The notes beneath the pieces were generated by a model. It had not been told where the DNA came from. It did no database searches and worked only from the letters and a program-made list of their open reading frames with translations. A stretch of DNA of 64,000 nt from Motacilla alba alba (Eukaryota; Chordata; Aves; Passeriformes; Motacillidae): NCBI RefSeq assembly GCF_015832195.1, contig NC_052046.1, positions 21,878,161 through 21,942,160 on the forward strand. The letters are read 5' to 3'. The translations under genes were made by a program, and so were the position numbers. Below, piece after piece: positions 62,718 through 64,000 of the stretch. Numbering within the stretch: the first letter of the stretch is position 1; each line of letters begins with the position of its first letter.

Positions 62718-63410
62718 ATCAAGAATCACTCTTCCATGGAAATTCTTATTTAAAAACCCTCACTTATTTCACATGAAATTCTCACAAGGTTTATGAATTT
62801 AGCAGAACTCTTTTACAGATCACAGAATCACAGAATATTCTGAGTTGAAAGGGATCCACAAGGATCATCAAGTCCAACTCTGAAGTGAATGGCCCATATG
62901 GAAGTTCAAAACTAAAAGCAGGACTTCATTTTCCATCTAATAAAGCCTCTTAGCCAATAGTGACCATCCTAGTAGTCACTTAGCCCATGTGAGATCTAGG
63001 AGAGTCTTCAGTGAGCAGAGGCTGAAGTCAGAGAGAAGATGCTCTGGGTGAGTGCTTTATGCAATTTCCACCACACTACAGAAATAGTTTCAATCCACTG
63101 GTGGTTTTAGTCCACGAACAAAATAAAATCAATTAAAATATTCCTTTGGATAAAGAAAACTGATTCTAATGCCTGGTTATTTTGTCACTCAACAGATAAA
63201 AGGGAAGATTAAATTCACATCACTGCTTCAATGACTACTGCATGTCTAGAGCAAGAAAATTAGGCAGGCTTTGGGTAGATATGGGTAATTGTATAGTTAT
63301 AAAGGTGGTAATGTTTTTCTATAGGTAGTTTGAGTTCTTTGGTTTTTACTGAGTATTACAGATCAAGAAGTGATATTTGGACCAGAACTATTTTTAGATC
63401 AATACCCACA
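62718..63410. other. Spacer between the inverted LTR copies
   Basis: 693 bp containing the SINE end; the rest is AT-rich with no recognised feature. No primer-binding site is evident next to the inverted LTR at its right end, so that LTR does not clearly have an internal region on this side. Confidence 0.6.
62818..62912 (-). mobile_element. CR1-tailed SINE end (resembles the zebra-finch tRNA-derived SINE)
   Basis: On the minus strand the order is a short tRNA-like remnant, ATGGGCCATTCACTT, then GTTGGACTTGATGATCCTTG, then a CR1-type 3' end ATTCTGTGATTCTGTGA. I know this tail as the 3' end shared by CR1 and a bird SINE whose head derives from a tRNA; the tRNA part is mostly lost or diverged here. 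It lies between the two inverted LTRs. Confidence 0.65.
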
Positions 63411-64000
63411 TGTCAGGACTCACCCGTGGATTGGGGTGACCCTGAAAGATGGAAAAGTCTCTCCTCCAACCCGTGCCTTCAAAGAAAGACTCAGTAGTCC
63501 TCTGTTATCCGGTCTCAAGGTTGTTTATTGTTGGTTATCTAAAGATTCTTTCCCTGAACTGCTGTGGCCTGTTCAGCAGGTCAGACAAAGGCACACTGAC
63601 CTCCCAGGGGGCTGGTGCCATCTTTTATATCATACATTACATGTTACATGTTTATACTTTTTCCCCAATGCCTACTATCTATATTGAATGGTGACTTTCT
63701 ACTCTAAACCAATCTGTGAGTGCCAACATCACCAAAGACATGGAGGCTAGGAAGGAGAAAGAAAGAGGACAGGGCACACCCAAATCCCTCCATCTTAGAA
63801 CCCCTGACCTCCACGTACAAAACTTGGACCCCTTCGTACAAGGCTTAAAACCCCCTTGTACAGCACTCAAAAATCCTTCCTTTCACTTCATGACTACTTC
63901 TACTACAATACCTAAGCTCGTGTGTGTGGCTTGTAATTCTTCATACAGAGTTAGTAATTTGCTCCATGGGCTAAGATCAAAACCCCACGTGTGTCTTTGG
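63411..64000 (-). mobile_element. Second LTR copy, inverted, cut by the window end
   Basis: The reverse complement of 63411-64000 aligns with 62125-62717 throughout, including the TATA box (63623-63629) and poly(A) signal (63524-63529) on the minus strand. About 79 bp of its 5' end lie beyond the window. Its 3' terminus reads ...GTCCTGACA. It may be a solo LTR or the 3' LTR of a provirus to the right. Confidence 0.85.

Overview
The window is vertebrate nuclear DNA, almost certainly from a bird and probably a songbird. The coding exons are PIK3R1 (PI3-kinase p85-alpha). The interspersed repeats are avian types: ERV LTRs ending in the bird-typical GGGGTTAAAC...ACA terminus, and a CR1-tailed, tRNA-headed SINE end resembling the zebra-finch SINE family. 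Nothing here is bacterial, and no operons, CRISPR arrays or phage are present. From general knowledge of avian synteny (human 5q corresponds to part of the bird Z) the locus is likely Z-linked; that is inference.

Layout. 1-24065: intron upstream of the first coding exon present, AT-rich, with microsatellites, hairpin-forming inverted repeats and an ERVL-type LTR (about 22370-22833). 24066-46761: fourteen + strand coding exons of PIK3R1, encoding p85-alpha residues 112 (split codon) to the stop. They sum to 1841 nt, exactly the length expected from the human protein as I remember it, so there is no net indel. The SH3 exon is not in the window and must lie 5' of it. Between coding exons 6 and 7 (by p85-alpha numbering) lie two alternative first exons: the tiny p50-alpha exon (36471-36486; five codons plus one base) and the p55-alpha exon (38535-38637). 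The locus therefore makes three proteins sharing nSH2-iSH2-cSH2. 46762 to about 51130: long 3' UTR ending at AATAAA 51108-51113. 51131 to about 57000: intergenic, no recognisable gene. About 57000-64000: a retroelement cluster with a GC-rich LTR-like block, a CpG-rich 410-codon ORF of possible retroviral gag origin, an env-tail remnant, a polypurine tract and an LTR (62046-62717), a SINE end, and a second copy of the same LTR in inverted orientation (63411 to beyond the window).

How the genes work together. p85-alpha, p55-alpha and p50-alpha are regulatory subunits that bind p110 catalytic subunits through iSH2 and recruit them to phosphotyrosine through the SH2 domains. Only p85-alpha has SH3 and BH (RhoGAP-like) domains. 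The SH2/iSH2 exons are nearly identical to mammals, while the BH exons are clearly more diverged and carry substitutions at positions discussed for GAP activity and dimerisation. I found no new gene system; the best leads are the alternative first exons, the BH-domain changes, and the retroviral cluster with its unexplained CpG-rich ORF. Comparisons with human p85-alpha are from memory.
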